Assembly (NCBI RefSeq): GCF_019247635.1
Contig: NZ_JAFBAR010000068.1
Span: 1-35,518 of the forward strand
From: Mycobacterium sp.
Lineage (GTDB): Bacteria > Actinomycetota > Actinomycetes > Mycobacteriales > Mycobacteriaceae
Direction of reading: 5' to 3'
Length of the DNA: 35,518 bases
Shown: piece by piece, positions 22,901 to 30,506 of the stretch
Numbering within the stretch: position 1 is the stretch's first letter
Layout: the number at the start of each line of letters is the position of its first letter
Notes under the pieces: generated by a model
What the model was told of the DNA's origin: nothing
Databases searched by the model: none
What the model saw: only the letters and a program-made list of their open reading frames with translations
Translations under genes and position numbers: made by a program

Positions 22901-24037
22901 CTAAGTCTGACCCGGCCCGCTGACCAGACCGCGAATAGTTTGCACTTCGCTGTCCCGGAAGGGCCGCCCGTCGGGTTGCAGCAGGTCGCTGAACCATACT
23001 TTCGGCGCCGCTGTGTACGGGTGATCCCAGGAATCCCAGGGCAGGTAGGTCTGCGTCTTGCCGGCGACCAAACCCCAGTTAAGGGCACCTACGTTGTGCC
23101 GCTTGGCAATTGGCAGGATCCCTTCGACAGTGCTGTTCTGAGGGCGGGCCAGGTACTCCGTGCACAGGATCGGCCGTCCCAGCGGGGCGAGCTCATTGAT
23201 CCGGCCCTCGAACTCGGCGGGTGCGGCATAGCTGTGAAAGCTGATCACATCGGCGTTGTCGAGCTGAATGCCGCTGATCGCGCTGCGGCGCCCCGGATCT
23301 CCCCAGTTGCCCTGCCAGACGCCACTCGTCAACGGCTGAGCGGGATCGACCGAGCGTGCCCACTGGAACACCTGGGGCAGTAGCTCTGCTACACGGTCCT
23401 GCTTGTCCTTGCGCTCCACCTGGCGATACACCTTGGCGGGATTGTCGGGTTCGTTCCACAGGTCCCAACCCAGGACGCGATCGTCGGTGCGGAATTGGCT
23501 CAATACCGCCGTCACGTAACCCTGCAGCACGGGGCGGTAGCGGGGGTCGTCGATGTGCTCGGCGCCCGGGCTCTGCACCCAGCCGGAGTTGTGCACCCCC
23601 GGTCTTGGCGCGCGCTGACGGCCGGCCCTGGGGAACGGATCCCAGCAGGAGTCGAACAAGACAAAGAGCGGCTTGATGTTGTGCCGCGCCGCGATGCCGA
23701 CGAACTGTGCGAGGCGACTCTGGAAGCCCTGGCGGTCCTGGGCCCAGAGCTGATCGTGCAGGAAGACCCGCACGGCGTTGAACCCGACGGACCGCGCCGC
23801 GCCCAGCTCGGCGTCGATGCGCCGCGCGTCGTAGGTGCCCGCCTGGAACATTTCGAGCTGATTGACGGCGGTCGAGGTGATGTAGTTTCCGCCGACGAGC
23901 CACCCCTGCGCTTGGTACCAGCGGTTCGCCCGGTCAGCCGGCCACCGGGCCGCGTCGGCGGAGGCGCGGGTCGCGCGGGCCAGTCCCGTGCCCGCCGCGA
24001 GCAGCAGCGGTAGCTTGAGGGCCGTTCGACGGTGCAC
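22901..24037 (-). CDS. Secreted GH5-like glycoside hydrolase
   Basis: 378 residues from GTG 24037. The N-terminus MHRRTALKLPLLLAAGTGLA is a twin-arginine-type or Sec signal with a likely cleavage after ATRASADA, so the enzyme acts outside the cytoplasm. The GH5/mannanase-type barrel shows GGNYITSTAVNQ, FNAVRVFLHDQLW, KPLFVLFDSCWDP, the acid/base Glu196 in WDLWNEPDNP, SFHSYAAPAEF and the nucleophile Glu294 in ILCTEYLARP. This retaining beta-glycosidase layout cuts beta-linked glucans or mannans; the exact substrate is not evident. Mycobacteria do not use plant glycans as a rule, so a self-envelope or biofilm glycan is possible. Co-directional with the gtrA-like gene downstream. Confidence 0.83.
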   Translation of the reverse strand: MHRRTALKLPLLLAAGTGLARATRASADAARWPADRANRWYQAQGWLVGGNYITSTAVNQLEMFQAGTYDARRIDAELGAARSVGFNAVRVFLHDQLWAQDRQGFQSRLAQFVGIAARHNIKPLFVLFDSCWDPFPRAGRQRAPRPGVHNSGWVQSPGAEHIDDPRYRPVLQGYVTAVLSQFRTDDRVLGWDLWNEPDNPAKVYRQVERKDKQDRVAELLPQVFQWARSVDPAQPLTSGVWQGNWGDPGRRSAISGIQLDNADVISFHSYAAPAEFEGRINELAPLGRPILCTEYLARPQNSTVEGILPIAKRHNVGALNWGLVAGKTQTYLPWDSWDHPYTAAPKVWFSDLLQPDGRPFRDSEVQTIRGLVSGPGQT

Positions 24038-24043
24038 GCAGTG

Positions 24044-24049
24044 ACGATA
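24044..24049 (-). promoter_or_regulatory. -10 box of a leaderless GH5-like transcript
   Basis: On the minus strand TATCGT is followed by 6 bases and the GTG at 24037. No convincing -35 is visible. Confidence 0.4.
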
Positions 24050-24194
24050 GATTTGTTGGGCGGCTCGCCCGGTTCCGCAATCACGCGGGGTGGGGAATTG
24101 TTATCCCCTTGTCATCGCGCAGTATTCAGCGCCGGGTGGCAGGGTGGGCGTACGAGGTGACCTGCATGTTGGGCAGCGGCTGAAAGCCCCCCCG

Positions 24195-24608
24195 CTACCA
24201 CTGCTGTGGCTGTGGCTGTGGCTGCGCCTGTGGTTGCTGCGGCGTACCGCCGTATCCGAGTTGGGAGGCCGTGTAGCGCGCCGCGTCGGTGACCGGCACG
24301 GCCTGCACCGCGGTGCCGTAGGCGCAGATCTCCGTCCATACGTCGCCGATCTCGGTGGTGTCGAAACGCATTGCGACGATGGCATTGCCGCCTCGGTTGC
24401 GGGCTTCGTTGAGCAGCCGCGACATTGCCTCGTTGCGGCTGTCGGCCAGGTTTTTGGTCATGCCCTGCAGCTCGCCGCCGAACATCGACTTGAATCCAGC
24501 ACCGAACTGGGAGAAAGCATTTCGCGATCGCACCGTGAGCCCGAAGACTTCTCCGCACACGCGTTGGATCTCCCAGCCTGGAATGTCATTGGTAGTAACG
24601 ACGAGCAC
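24195..24608 (-). CDS. YbjQ/UPF0145 family protein with Pro/Gln-rich tail
   Basis: 137 residues from GTG 24608, preceded by GAAAGG. The first 110 residues are a YbjQ domain: LVVTTNDIPGWEIQRVCGEV, FGLTVRSRN, SRNEAMSRLLNEARNRGGNA, IVAMRFDTTEIGDVWTEICA and YGTAVQAVPV, all in the usual order. YbjQ proteins form pentamers and are of unknown function, sometimes labelled heavy-metal-binding. The C-terminus is a low-complexity tail (TPQQPQAQPQPQPQQW), encoded by tandem CTGTGG-type hexamers at 24205-24235 that could vary in number. It lies 157 bp upstream of the GH5-like gene on the same strand. Confidence 0.85.
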   Translation of the reverse strand: MLVVTTNDIPGWEIQRVCGEVFGLTVRSRNAFSQFGAGFKSMFGGELQGMTKNLADSRNEAMSRLLNEARNRGGNAIVAMRFDTTEIGDVWTEICAYGTAVQAVPVTDAARYTASQLGYGGTPQQPQAQPQPQPQQW

Positions 24609-24847
24609 CGGACAACCTTTCTGCCGAAGGTGAAAAGGGCGGATTCCCGCTGTAGGGTACCGCCCGGCCAGGGCACGCCGGCAGCACAAACTCGGTGTGG
24701 TCAATCGCGTCTCTCGCTGGCTCGCGGCAACGGAAGCGCTGCGGTCCATCGGCCGAGGATGTGAGGCACGTCCGGATGGAGGAGGTGGTTTCACGGCGGC
24801 TAGCGTCTATGTCGTGCTTGACAACGGCGTGTCGAGGAGGCGGTCGC

Positions 24848-26125
24848 ATGGGTTCCGCTGGCCCTGACGTCGGCGACATCGATTTCGACGATCTGACCGC
24901 GCCCAAATTGACCGATGTCCAGCGTCAGGTCCTGGAATTCACCGAAGCAAGATACGTCGAGTTCGACATCGACCGGCTGCTCGCCGAAGCCACCGAGCAG
25001 GCAGGCTTGGGTGGCGCAGCCGACCTGGACGACGCCGACGGTTTTAGCGACCGCCTGGCCGCGCACGTGGGTGCCATCGAAGCCGACAAGGGCCTGACCC
25101 AGTTGACCCGGGGAACCTTGCGGCAACGGGTGGTGCGCCTGCTGCGCAATCGACTGTCGTTGGCCGACCTTGTCACGCACTATCCCGAGATCGAGTCGAT
25201 ACCCATCGAGAAGCCCTTCATCGTCGTCGGGATGCCGCGATCGGGCACCACGCATTTGGTGAATCTCATCGCCGCCGATCCGCGACGCCGTGCGCTGCCG
25301 TACTGGGAGAGCCAGGATCCGATCCCGGCGCGCGGCCAGGGTCCCGACGTCGCCGGCGTGGATCCCCGCTACGCCCGGACCAAGGCGGAGCATGAGGCGC
25401 TGATGGCGAGCGCCCCCGTGGTGGCCGCGATGCACGACCGGTTTCCCGAGGCGATCGAGGAGGAGGTCGAACTTCTCGATCTGGACCTGGCCGGCTATGT
25501 GCTCGAATGGCATGCGCGCGTGCCGGATTGGCGTGACTACTACCTGAGCCTGAACCAGGATCGGCATTACGCATACCTGAAAAAAGTGTTGCAGGCGTTG
25601 ACCTTTCTGCGCGGCCCGCGAACCTGGGTGCTCAAGAGCCCGCAACACTGCGAGCAGCTCGGCCCGCTGATGGCGACCTTCCCCGACGCGACGGTAGCCT
25701 TCACCCATCGCGATCCCGTCGCGGTGGTGCAGTCGGCGATCACGATGATGGCCTACTCTGACCGACTGCGCCGCACCAGCATCGAGCCCGACTGGCTGCT
25801 CGATTACTGGAGCGATCGCGTGCACCGACTGCTGAGCGCGTGCGTGCGTGACCGCGAGCTGGTGCCGGCCGAGCGCAGCATCGATATCAGTTTCCACCAC
25901 CTCAACGGCAACGAAATACCGCTGCTGGAGGAGCTTTACCGGCGTGCTGACGTCGAGTTGACACCGAAGGTGCGCGGCCGGTTCCAGCGATACCTGGACG
26001 GCAACCCGCGCGGCAAGCATGGTCGCATCCGGTACGACCTGGAACGGCACTTCGGCATCTCGGGCGACGACCTCCGTGCGCGCTTCGGCTTCTACTTCGA
26101 CAGGTTCGACGTCCGCCCCGAATGA
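24848..26125 (+). CDS. Sulfotransferase (Sulfotransfer_3 type)
   Basis: 425 residues from ATG 24848; GAGGAGG at 24834-24840 fixes this start. An N-terminal helical region (1-120) precedes the PAPS loop IVVGMPRSGTTHL (125-137). Further motifs are LPYWESQDPIP, VLKSPQHCEQLGPLMATFPD, FTHRDPVAVVQSAITMM (3'-phosphate Arg and Ser) and FHHLNGNEIPLLEELYRRAD. Long mycobacterial proteins of this type (for example the Rv3529c group, from memory) sulfate unknown small or lipid acceptors. It starts a four-gene operon with a metallo-beta-lactamase, a VOC protein and a luciferase-like oxidoreductase; its stop lies 14 bases before the next start. Confidence 0.87.
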   Translation: MGSAGPDVGDIDFDDLTAPKLTDVQRQVLEFTEARYVEFDIDRLLAEATEQAGLGGAADLDDADGFSDRLAAHVGAIEADKGLTQLTRGTLRQRVVRLLRNRLSLADLVTHYPEIESIPIEKPFIVVGMPRSGTTHLVNLIAADPRRRALPYWESQDPIPARGQGPDVAGVDPRYARTKAEHEALMASAPVVAAMHDRFPEAIEEEVELLDLDLAGYVLEWHARVPDWRDYYLSLNQDRHYAYLKKVLQALTFLRGPRTWVLKSPQHCEQLGPLMATFPDATVAFTHRDPVAVVQSAITMMAYSDRLRRTSIEPDWLLDYWSDRVHRLLSACVRDRELVPAERSIDISFHHLNGNEIPLLEELYRRADVELTPKVRGRFQRYLDGNPRGKHGRIRYDLERHFGISGDDLRARFGFYFDRFDVRPE

Positions 26126-26139
26126 AGGAGTCAGCACCG

Positions 26140-27381
26140 ATGCAGTTCGAGCCGGTGTATCGCAGCCGTCCAGGCGCAGACGCGCTGCAGCCCGCCACCG
26201 CCTACAAGGCCGAGCAGATAGCGGCGGGGCTGTGGTGCTCGCCGGGTCTGTCCAACGCCTACCTGCTCACCACAACCGAGGGCCGGGTGATCGTCAACAC
26301 CGGCATGGGTTTCGAGGGCCCGGTGCACCGCGCCAACTTCGACGCCGTCGATTCCTCGCCGGTGCGCTACATCATCTTCACGCAAGGACATGTCGATCAT
26401 GTCGGCGGTCTGGACAGCGTGCGCGATCCAGATACATTGGTTGTCGCGCAGGCGAACTGGACCGCTTGGCGGGACGACAACGAACGCCTCATCCCGTATC
26501 GTGCCAGCCGCAGCGCCTTCGCGTTCAAAGACAAGCTGGCCGACGGCATCCGGGCCATCCAACGGCGGCTCGGCACCACGCGGCTAGCCGGCCAAAGCAC
26601 TCCAACGGTCGATCTGGACTTCGAGGACACGCTCACCCTGGAGGTCGGCGGCCGACGACTGGAGCTGATCTCGGTGCCGGGCGGCGAGACGACTGACTCG
26701 CTGGTGCTTTGGTTGCCCGATGAACGAATCTGCCTGTGTGGAAATACCTTTGGTCCGATATTCGGCCACATCCCGAACCTCGTCACCATGCGGGGCGACC
26801 GCTACCGGGATGCCCTGACGGCCATCGCGTCGGTCGAGCGGGTGCGTGCGCTGGAGCCCGAACTCCTGGTTACGGGTCATTTCGAGCCGATCGCGGGGGC
26901 CGAACGCATCGACGCCGAGCTGACCCGCCTGCGCAACGCGATCGCGCACATCCACGACCAAACCGTCACCGGGATGAACGCCGGCAAGGACGTCCGGACC
27001 CTGATGCGCGAGATCACCTTGCCCGTGGAATACGAAGTGGGCCAAGGCTACGGGAAGGTGGCCTGGGACGTGCGGGCCATCTGGGAGAACTACTCGGGCT
27101 GGTTCCATCACCGCTCGACCACCGAGCTGTATCCGGTCGGTTTCGACGCCGTCGCCGCCGACGTCGTCGAACTGGCTGGCGCCGACGCGCTGGTGGACCG
27201 GGCGCGGACCTACCTCGACGACGGCCGCGCGCTACATGCCATCCACCTCGCCGAGCTCGTCCCCGACGACCATCCCGGCGCACGTGACGTTTTACGCGAG
27301 GCCCATCAGCAGCTCCTCGCGGGCAGCACCAACTTCTGGGAAACCGCTTGGCTGCGAAGCTATTTAGAGAAAAGCAGATAG
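26140..27381 (+). CDS. Metallo-beta-lactamase-fold hydrolase related to alkyl sulfatases, altered metal site
   Basis: 413 residues from ATG 26140, chosen over 26122 because GAAGGAG (26124-26130) is correctly spaced to it. The metal motif reads QGHVDHVGG: Gln82 replaces the first His of HxHxDH, while His84, Asp86 and His87 remain. Later ligand regions are LISVPGGETTDSLVLW, CLCGNTFGPIFGHIPN and LLVTGHFEPI. The bridging Glu of SdsA-type sulfatases (AENATHN in the gene at 5855) is not found at the matching place. A dimerisation-like segment (WENYSGWFHHRSTTELYPVG) is present, but there is no SCP2-like domain. It may be a sulfatase-like or lactonase-like enzyme with one or a modified metal centre. 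Confidence 0.82.
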   Translation: MQFEPVYRSRPGADALQPATAYKAEQIAAGLWCSPGLSNAYLLTTTEGRVIVNTGMGFEGPVHRANFDAVDSSPVRYIIFTQGHVDHVGGLDSVRDPDTLVVAQANWTAWRDDNERLIPYRASRSAFAFKDKLADGIRAIQRRLGTTRLAGQSTPTVDLDFEDTLTLEVGGRRLELISVPGGETTDSLVLWLPDERICLCGNTFGPIFGHIPNLVTMRGDRYRDALTAIASVERVRALEPELLVTGHFEPIAGAERIDAELTRLRNAIAHIHDQTVTGMNAGKDVRTLMREITLPVEYEVGQGYGKVAWDVRAIWENYSGWFHHRSTTELYPVGFDAVAADVVELAGADALVDRARTYLDDGRALHAIHLAELVPDDHPGARDVLREAHQQLLAGSTNFWETAWLRSYLEKSR

Positions 27382-27390
27382 CGAGGAACT

Positions 27391-27867
27391 ATGACGCTAC
27401 GGCCCGAAGACCTCTACCACGTCGGCATCGTGGTGCCCGACCTCGATGCCGCAAAGGCCCGCCTCACCGCGCTGGCCGGCTACCGGTGGATCAAACCGCT
27501 CAGCTACGCGCTGCCGTTCCGCACCGCGGCCTGGACGCGCGAACTCACCTCGACGATCGTCTACTCGGTTCAGAGCCCACACATCGAACTAGTCCAGGAG
27601 GTTCCGGGAACTCCGTGGACGGCCGCGCCCGGCAACGCGGTCCATCACGTGGGCTACTTCACCGACAACCTCGCCGACTCCGCGAAAGAGTTAGAGAGCA
27701 ACGGCTTTACGTTCGAAATGACGGCTGCCGTGGCTGAAACGGCTGATTCTGGGCTAGCGCTGTTCGCGTACTACGTCGACGCGTTCGGCACCCGCATCGA
27801 GATCGTCGATCGCGCGCTGTTTCCAGACTTTGCGGCGTTCGTCCAGTCGATGGCCGACGAGGCTTGA
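27391..27867 (+). CDS. VOC superfamily (glyoxalase/dioxygenase-like) protein
   Basis: 158 residues from ATG 27391 with GAGGA upstream. Two beta-alpha-beta-beta-beta modules are visible: LYHVGIVVPDLDAAKARLTA to IVYSVQSPHIELVQEVPG, and VHHVGYFTDNLADSAKELES to VDAFGTRIEIVDRALF. Metal ligands would be His10, Glu68 region (HIELVQE), His87 region and Glu139 region (IEIVD), the normal VOC layout. Members act as lyases, epimerases, isomerases or dioxygenases on CoA esters and aromatics. Third gene of the sulfotransferase operon; one base separates its stop from the next start. Confidence 0.83.
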   Translation: MTLRPEDLYHVGIVVPDLDAAKARLTALAGYRWIKPLSYALPFRTAAWTRELTSTIVYSVQSPHIELVQEVPGTPWTAAPGNAVHHVGYFTDNLADSAKELESNGFTFEMTAAVAETADSGLALFAYYVDAFGTRIEIVDRALFPDFAAFVQSMADEA

Positions 27868-27868
27868 C

Positions 27869-28840
27869 ATGTTGTTGACGGTGCTGCGCTTCAACTTTGC
27901 CTCCCCGCAAGGACAACCACGCGCCCAGAGCGAGTTGATCCGTGCCGCACTCGAACTCGCGCACTGGGGAGAGTCCCGGGGCATCACCTCGATCAGCGTC
28001 GACGAGCACCACGTGACCGGGCATGGATGGAGCTGCAACCCGATCATGGCCGCGTCGATGTTCTTGGCCGGCACGTCGAAGTTGATCGCGAGCGTGGACT
28101 GTGCGCTCGGCCCGCTGTGGAATCCAGTCCGCCTCGCCGAAGACATCGCGCTGGTTGACAACATGAGTCGCGGGCGGTTGCACACCACCGTCGGGCTGGG
28201 CTATCGCACAGTCGAATACGACTCGCTCGGAGTCGATTTCAGCCAGCGCGGCAAGTTGATGGACGGCCTGCTCGAGCGAATGCTCTCCGTCTGGGCGGGC
28301 ACCGGACCGGACGCGGGAGTCTGTACCGGGGCGTGGAGCCGGCCGCATCCGCCGTTGTATGTCGGCGGCAGTGCGCGGGCCACGGCCCGGCGGGCGGCTC
28401 GTTTCGGGCTGCCGCTCAGCCTGGCCGACCACCTGCCCGACATCGCCGCCTACTATCGCGAATTGTGTGCCGCCGCGGGCATCACGCCGTTCGTGCTGAT
28501 GCCCGGGGAAACCAATCGGGGAATGATCTACCTGCACGAGGATCCGGACCGGGCGTGGGCAGAGCTCGGCGAGCACATCCTTTGGGAAGCGGTCACATAC
28601 GGCGGCTGGTCAAGCGACGAGCGCTCGCTCATGCACCTACCCGGGGTGCAGACCATGGAACAGGTCAAAGCTTCGGGGCGGTACCGGTTTTTGACCCCCG
28701 ACCAGCTCATCGCCGAAGTCCGCCACGCCGACAACTACGGGCCGATCGTGCTGCATCCGTTGGTCGGTGGCATGCCCGTCGACGAAGCCTGGAAGTCGGT
28801 CCAGCTCCTCACCGACACCGTTCTGCCCGCGCTGATCTGA
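27869..28840 (+). CDS. LLM class flavin-dependent oxidoreductase
   Basis: 323 residues from ATG 27869, one base after the stop of the VOC gene, so translation is coupled. The luciferase-like barrel shows ALELAHWGESRGITSISVDE with HHVTGHGWSCNP, ASVDCALGPLWNPVRLAEDI, LVDNMSRGRLHTTVGLGYRT and YVGGSARATARRAARFG, the usual signature at the flavin-phosphate site. It would use reduced FMN or F420; mycobacteria have many F420-dependent members and the sequence does not discriminate firmly. Last gene of the sulfotransferase-MBL-VOC operon, and convergent with the DUF6941 gene 12 bp away. Confidence 0.87.
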   Translation: MLLTVLRFNFASPQGQPRAQSELIRAALELAHWGESRGITSISVDEHHVTGHGWSCNPIMAASMFLAGTSKLIASVDCALGPLWNPVRLAEDIALVDNMSRGRLHTTVGLGYRTVEYDSLGVDFSQRGKLMDGLLERMLSVWAGTGPDAGVCTGAWSRPHPPLYVGGSARATARRAARFGLPLSLADHLPDIAAYYRELCAAAGITPFVLMPGETNRGMIYLHEDPDRAWAELGEHILWEAVTYGGWSSDERSLMHLPGVQTMEQVKASGRYRFLTPDQLIAEVRHADNYGPIVLHPLVGGMPVDEAWKSVQLLTDTVLPALI

Positions 28841-28852
28841 CCGCGCACGCCA

Positions 28853-29242
28853 TCAGATGCCCAGTGACGGCGGCTCCCAGCTATTGACCAGCAGCGGCAG
28901 GGAGATCAGGTCCCCGCCCGCGGACACCTCGATCGTCCAGCGGCCGTCAACGGGCAGCACAGTTTCGATAGGAAAGAATGCGAATCCCGGGAACTCGCCG
29001 AGCGAGGCACCGGGCACCTCGAATTGGTTGAGTATCGCCGCCGCCTCAGTCGTCGGCGGTCTGAGGTCTACCGTGACCCGCCGGTCGGAGTCTTCCGCGT
29101 CTGCCGCTGTGAGCACGACGAGCACAAACCGGGCAAACCGTTCAGGCCCCACCGTAAATTTGGAAAGTACGCCACCCTGCACGTTGAGTTTGTTGTCCAC
29201 CGTCGCCGCCGCTTCGGCCAGGAAGGCTCCGCTAAGTATCAC
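28853..29242 (-). CDS. DUF6941 family protein
   Basis: 129 residues from GTG 29242, with a leaderless-type promoter. The sequence (VILSGAFLAEAAATVDNKLN, GGVLSKFTV, RFVLVVLTAADAEDSDRRVT, EFPGFAFFPIETVLPVDGRW, TIEVSAGGDLISLPLLV) reads as an all-beta cytosolic protein and matches my recollection of the actinobacterial DUF6941 family. The opening SG-F-AE-A-VDNKLNVQGG is its hallmark. No function is known. Divergent from the DUF2237 gene. Confidence 0.75.
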   Translation of the reverse strand: MILSGAFLAEAAATVDNKLNVQGGVLSKFTVGPERFARFVLVVLTAADAEDSDRRVTVDLRPPTTEAAAILNQFEVPGASLGEFPGFAFFPIETVLPVDGRWTIEVSAGGDLISLPLLVNSWEPPSLGI

Positions 29243-29249
29243 GCCGACG

Positions 29250-29255
29250 AACCTA
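29250..29255 (-). promoter_or_regulatory. -10 box of a leaderless DUF6941 transcript
   Basis: On the minus strand TAGGTT is followed by exactly 7 bases and the GTG at 29242. Confidence 0.45.
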
Positions 29256-29354
29256 TCGTGCCGTGGCCGCTGGCGCGATCAAAACGGACCGAAGCTTGAC
29301 GGCTCGATTCACCGCGTTTGTATAACCTCCTTAGAACCTGAGCCAGATCAGCGT

Positions 29355-29360
29355 GATACT
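29355..29360 (+). promoter_or_regulatory. -10 box of a leaderless DUF2237 transcript
   Basis: GATACT is followed by 6 bases and the GTG at 29367. A weak -35-like TTAGAA lies at 29331-29336, 18 bp upstream. Confidence 0.55.
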
Positions 29361-29366
29361 AGGGAC

Positions 29367-29753
29367 GTGTCCGACCGCAACGTACTTGGTGACCCACTGG
29401 AACCGTGCTCCGGTGACCCTGTCACTGGCTTCTATCGCGACGGTTGTTGCTCGACGGGCCCCGAGGATGCCGGCAGGCACACCATCTGCGCCGTCGTGAC
29501 CGCCGAGTTTCTCGAGCATCAACGCTCAATCGGTAACGACCTGCTGACGCCGGTGCCCGAATATCGCTTTCCCGGCCTGCTGCCGGGTGACCGCTGGTGC
29601 GTCACCGCGCTGAACTGGCTCCGGGCTCACGAGGACGGCTTTGCCGCCCCGGTGGTGTTGGCCTCCACCCACCAGCGCACCCTCGAGGTGGTGCCGCTCG
29701 AGGTGCTCGAGGAGCACGCGGTCGACGTACCCGACGACATCGCCAACCTTTGA
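29367..29753 (+). CDS. DUF2237 family protein
   Basis: 128 residues from GTG 29367, chosen because the leaderless promoter points at it and because the family starts here (NVLGDPLEPCSGDPVTGFYR). Conserved features are the cysteine pattern CSGDP, DGCCSTGPED, TICAVVTAEFLEHQRSIGND, the Pro/Gly-rich PEYRFPGLLPGDRWCVTALN and the ending VPLEVLEEHAVD. DUF2237 proteins are compact, cytosolic and of unknown function; the cysteines could bind a metal. It is alone between a divergent DUF6941 gene and a convergent GntR gene. Confidence 0.82.
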   Translation: MSDRNVLGDPLEPCSGDPVTGFYRDGCCSTGPEDAGRHTICAVVTAEFLEHQRSIGNDLLTPVPEYRFPGLLPGDRWCVTALNWLRAHEDGFAAPVVLASTHQRTLEVVPLEVLEEHAVDVPDDIANL

Positions 29754-29761
29754 GGGCCCGC

Positions 29762-29782
29762 CGCGCCGAGTGCACCGGCGCG
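29762..29782. terminator. GC-rich hairpin between convergent genes
   Basis: Perfect 7-bp arms CGCGCCG (29762-29768) and CGGCGCG (29776-29782) with a 7-base loop lie between the DUF2237 stop and the gntR-type stop. No T-run follows on either strand, so termination is plausible but not certain. Confidence 0.45.
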
Positions 29783-29793
29783 CGGCCAGGACT

Positions 29794-30438
29794 CTAACGC
29801 CGCTGTTCCAGCCAGTCGGCCAGCGAGCGGCCCGCGTCCAGCACGTGTCGCTCGGCGATCGCGCGGGCGCGCTCGGTGTCCTTGTCCCCGAGCGCGTCAA
29901 GCAACTGCTGGTGCTCGTCGAGCGAATGCTTCTCGTGGTCGGGGAATAGCGTGAGGAAATTGCTCGGCACGACGCGGGCCGCCTGCCTGATCTGATTCAA
30001 AAGTCGTGGCGAATGCGCTGCGCGGTGGATGTTTTGGTGGAAATGCCAATTGGCCTCGCCGATGCTGCCCTCGCCGGACCGCGCCGCCACGTCGGCCGCG
30101 AGGTCGCGCAACATGTCCAGTTCTTGGGACTCGACGCGCTCGGCCGCCCAGGCCGCCGCCTGTCCCGTGAGCACACCCAGAATGGTGAAGCTGTCCAGGA
30201 CGTCGGCGGGGCTGATGCCGATAACGGTGATGCCGCTGCGTGGGGCGACCTGGACCAAGCCTTCGAAGGACAGCTCCAGCAGCGCCTCGCGCACGGGCGT
30301 CCGGCTGGTGGCGAACTCCGCCGTGATGGCGTCGAGGTCCACGCGTGATCCCGCGGGCAGGGCGCCGGTGAGGATACGGTCCCGCAGTTCGCGGGCGGCG
30401 CGCTCCCGAACCGTGCCGGAAATGTCGATCGCGGGCAT
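29794..30438 (-). CDS. GntR family (FadR/FCD subfamily) transcriptional regulator
   Basis: 214 residues from ATG 30438. The N-terminal winged helix shows RERAARELRDRILTGALPAG, LDAITAEFATSRTPVREALL and the wing VAPRSGITVIGIS. The C-terminal FCD domain carries the metal-ligand histidines in NWHFHQNIHRAAH, EHQQLLDAL and AIAERHVLDA, so it likely binds a carboxylate ligand through a metal ion. It is divergent from the monooxygenase-CoA-transferase-lyase operon, and inverted repeats cover both promoters. An acyl or dicarboxylate effector from that pathway is a reasonable guess. Confidence 0.9.
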   Translation of the reverse strand: MPAIDISGTVRERAARELRDRILTGALPAGSRVDLDAITAEFATSRTPVREALLELSFEGLVQVAPRSGITVIGISPADVLDSFTILGVLTGQAAAWAAERVESQELDMLRDLAADVAARSGEGSIGEANWHFHQNIHRAAHSPRLLNQIRQAARVVPSNFLTLFPDHEKHSLDEHQQLLDALGDKDTERARAIAERHVLDAGRSLADWLEQRR

Positions 30439-30444
30439 GCAGGG

Positions 30445-30499
30445 ATCCTATCAAACGACACATCTAGCGTTTGATATCTGAAATATCAGATGTTAGATT
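30445..30499. promoter_or_regulatory. Divergent promoter pair with GntR-type operators
   Basis: Plus strand: -35 TTGATA (30471-30476), 17 bp, -10 TAGATT (30494-30499), then 7 bases to ATG 30507. Minus strand: -10 TAGGAT (30450-30445), then 6 bases to ATG 30438. Both are leaderless arrangements. Inverted repeat 1 has perfect 9-bp arms TATCAAACG (30449-30457) and CGTTTGATA (30468-30476), touching the minus -10 and covering the plus -35. Inverted repeat 2, ATCTGA-AATA-TCAGAT (30476-30491), lies between -35 and -10. A bound regulator would block both directions. Confidence 0.75.
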
Positions 30500-30506
30500 C
30501 GGAAAT

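Noticed and set aside
24800..26137. Long open frame (445 codons) on the minus strand
   Set aside because: It is the reverse strand of the sulfotransferase gene, which has clear PAPS motifs and a ribosome site. High GC makes long antisense frames common, and the translated product resembles no protein family.
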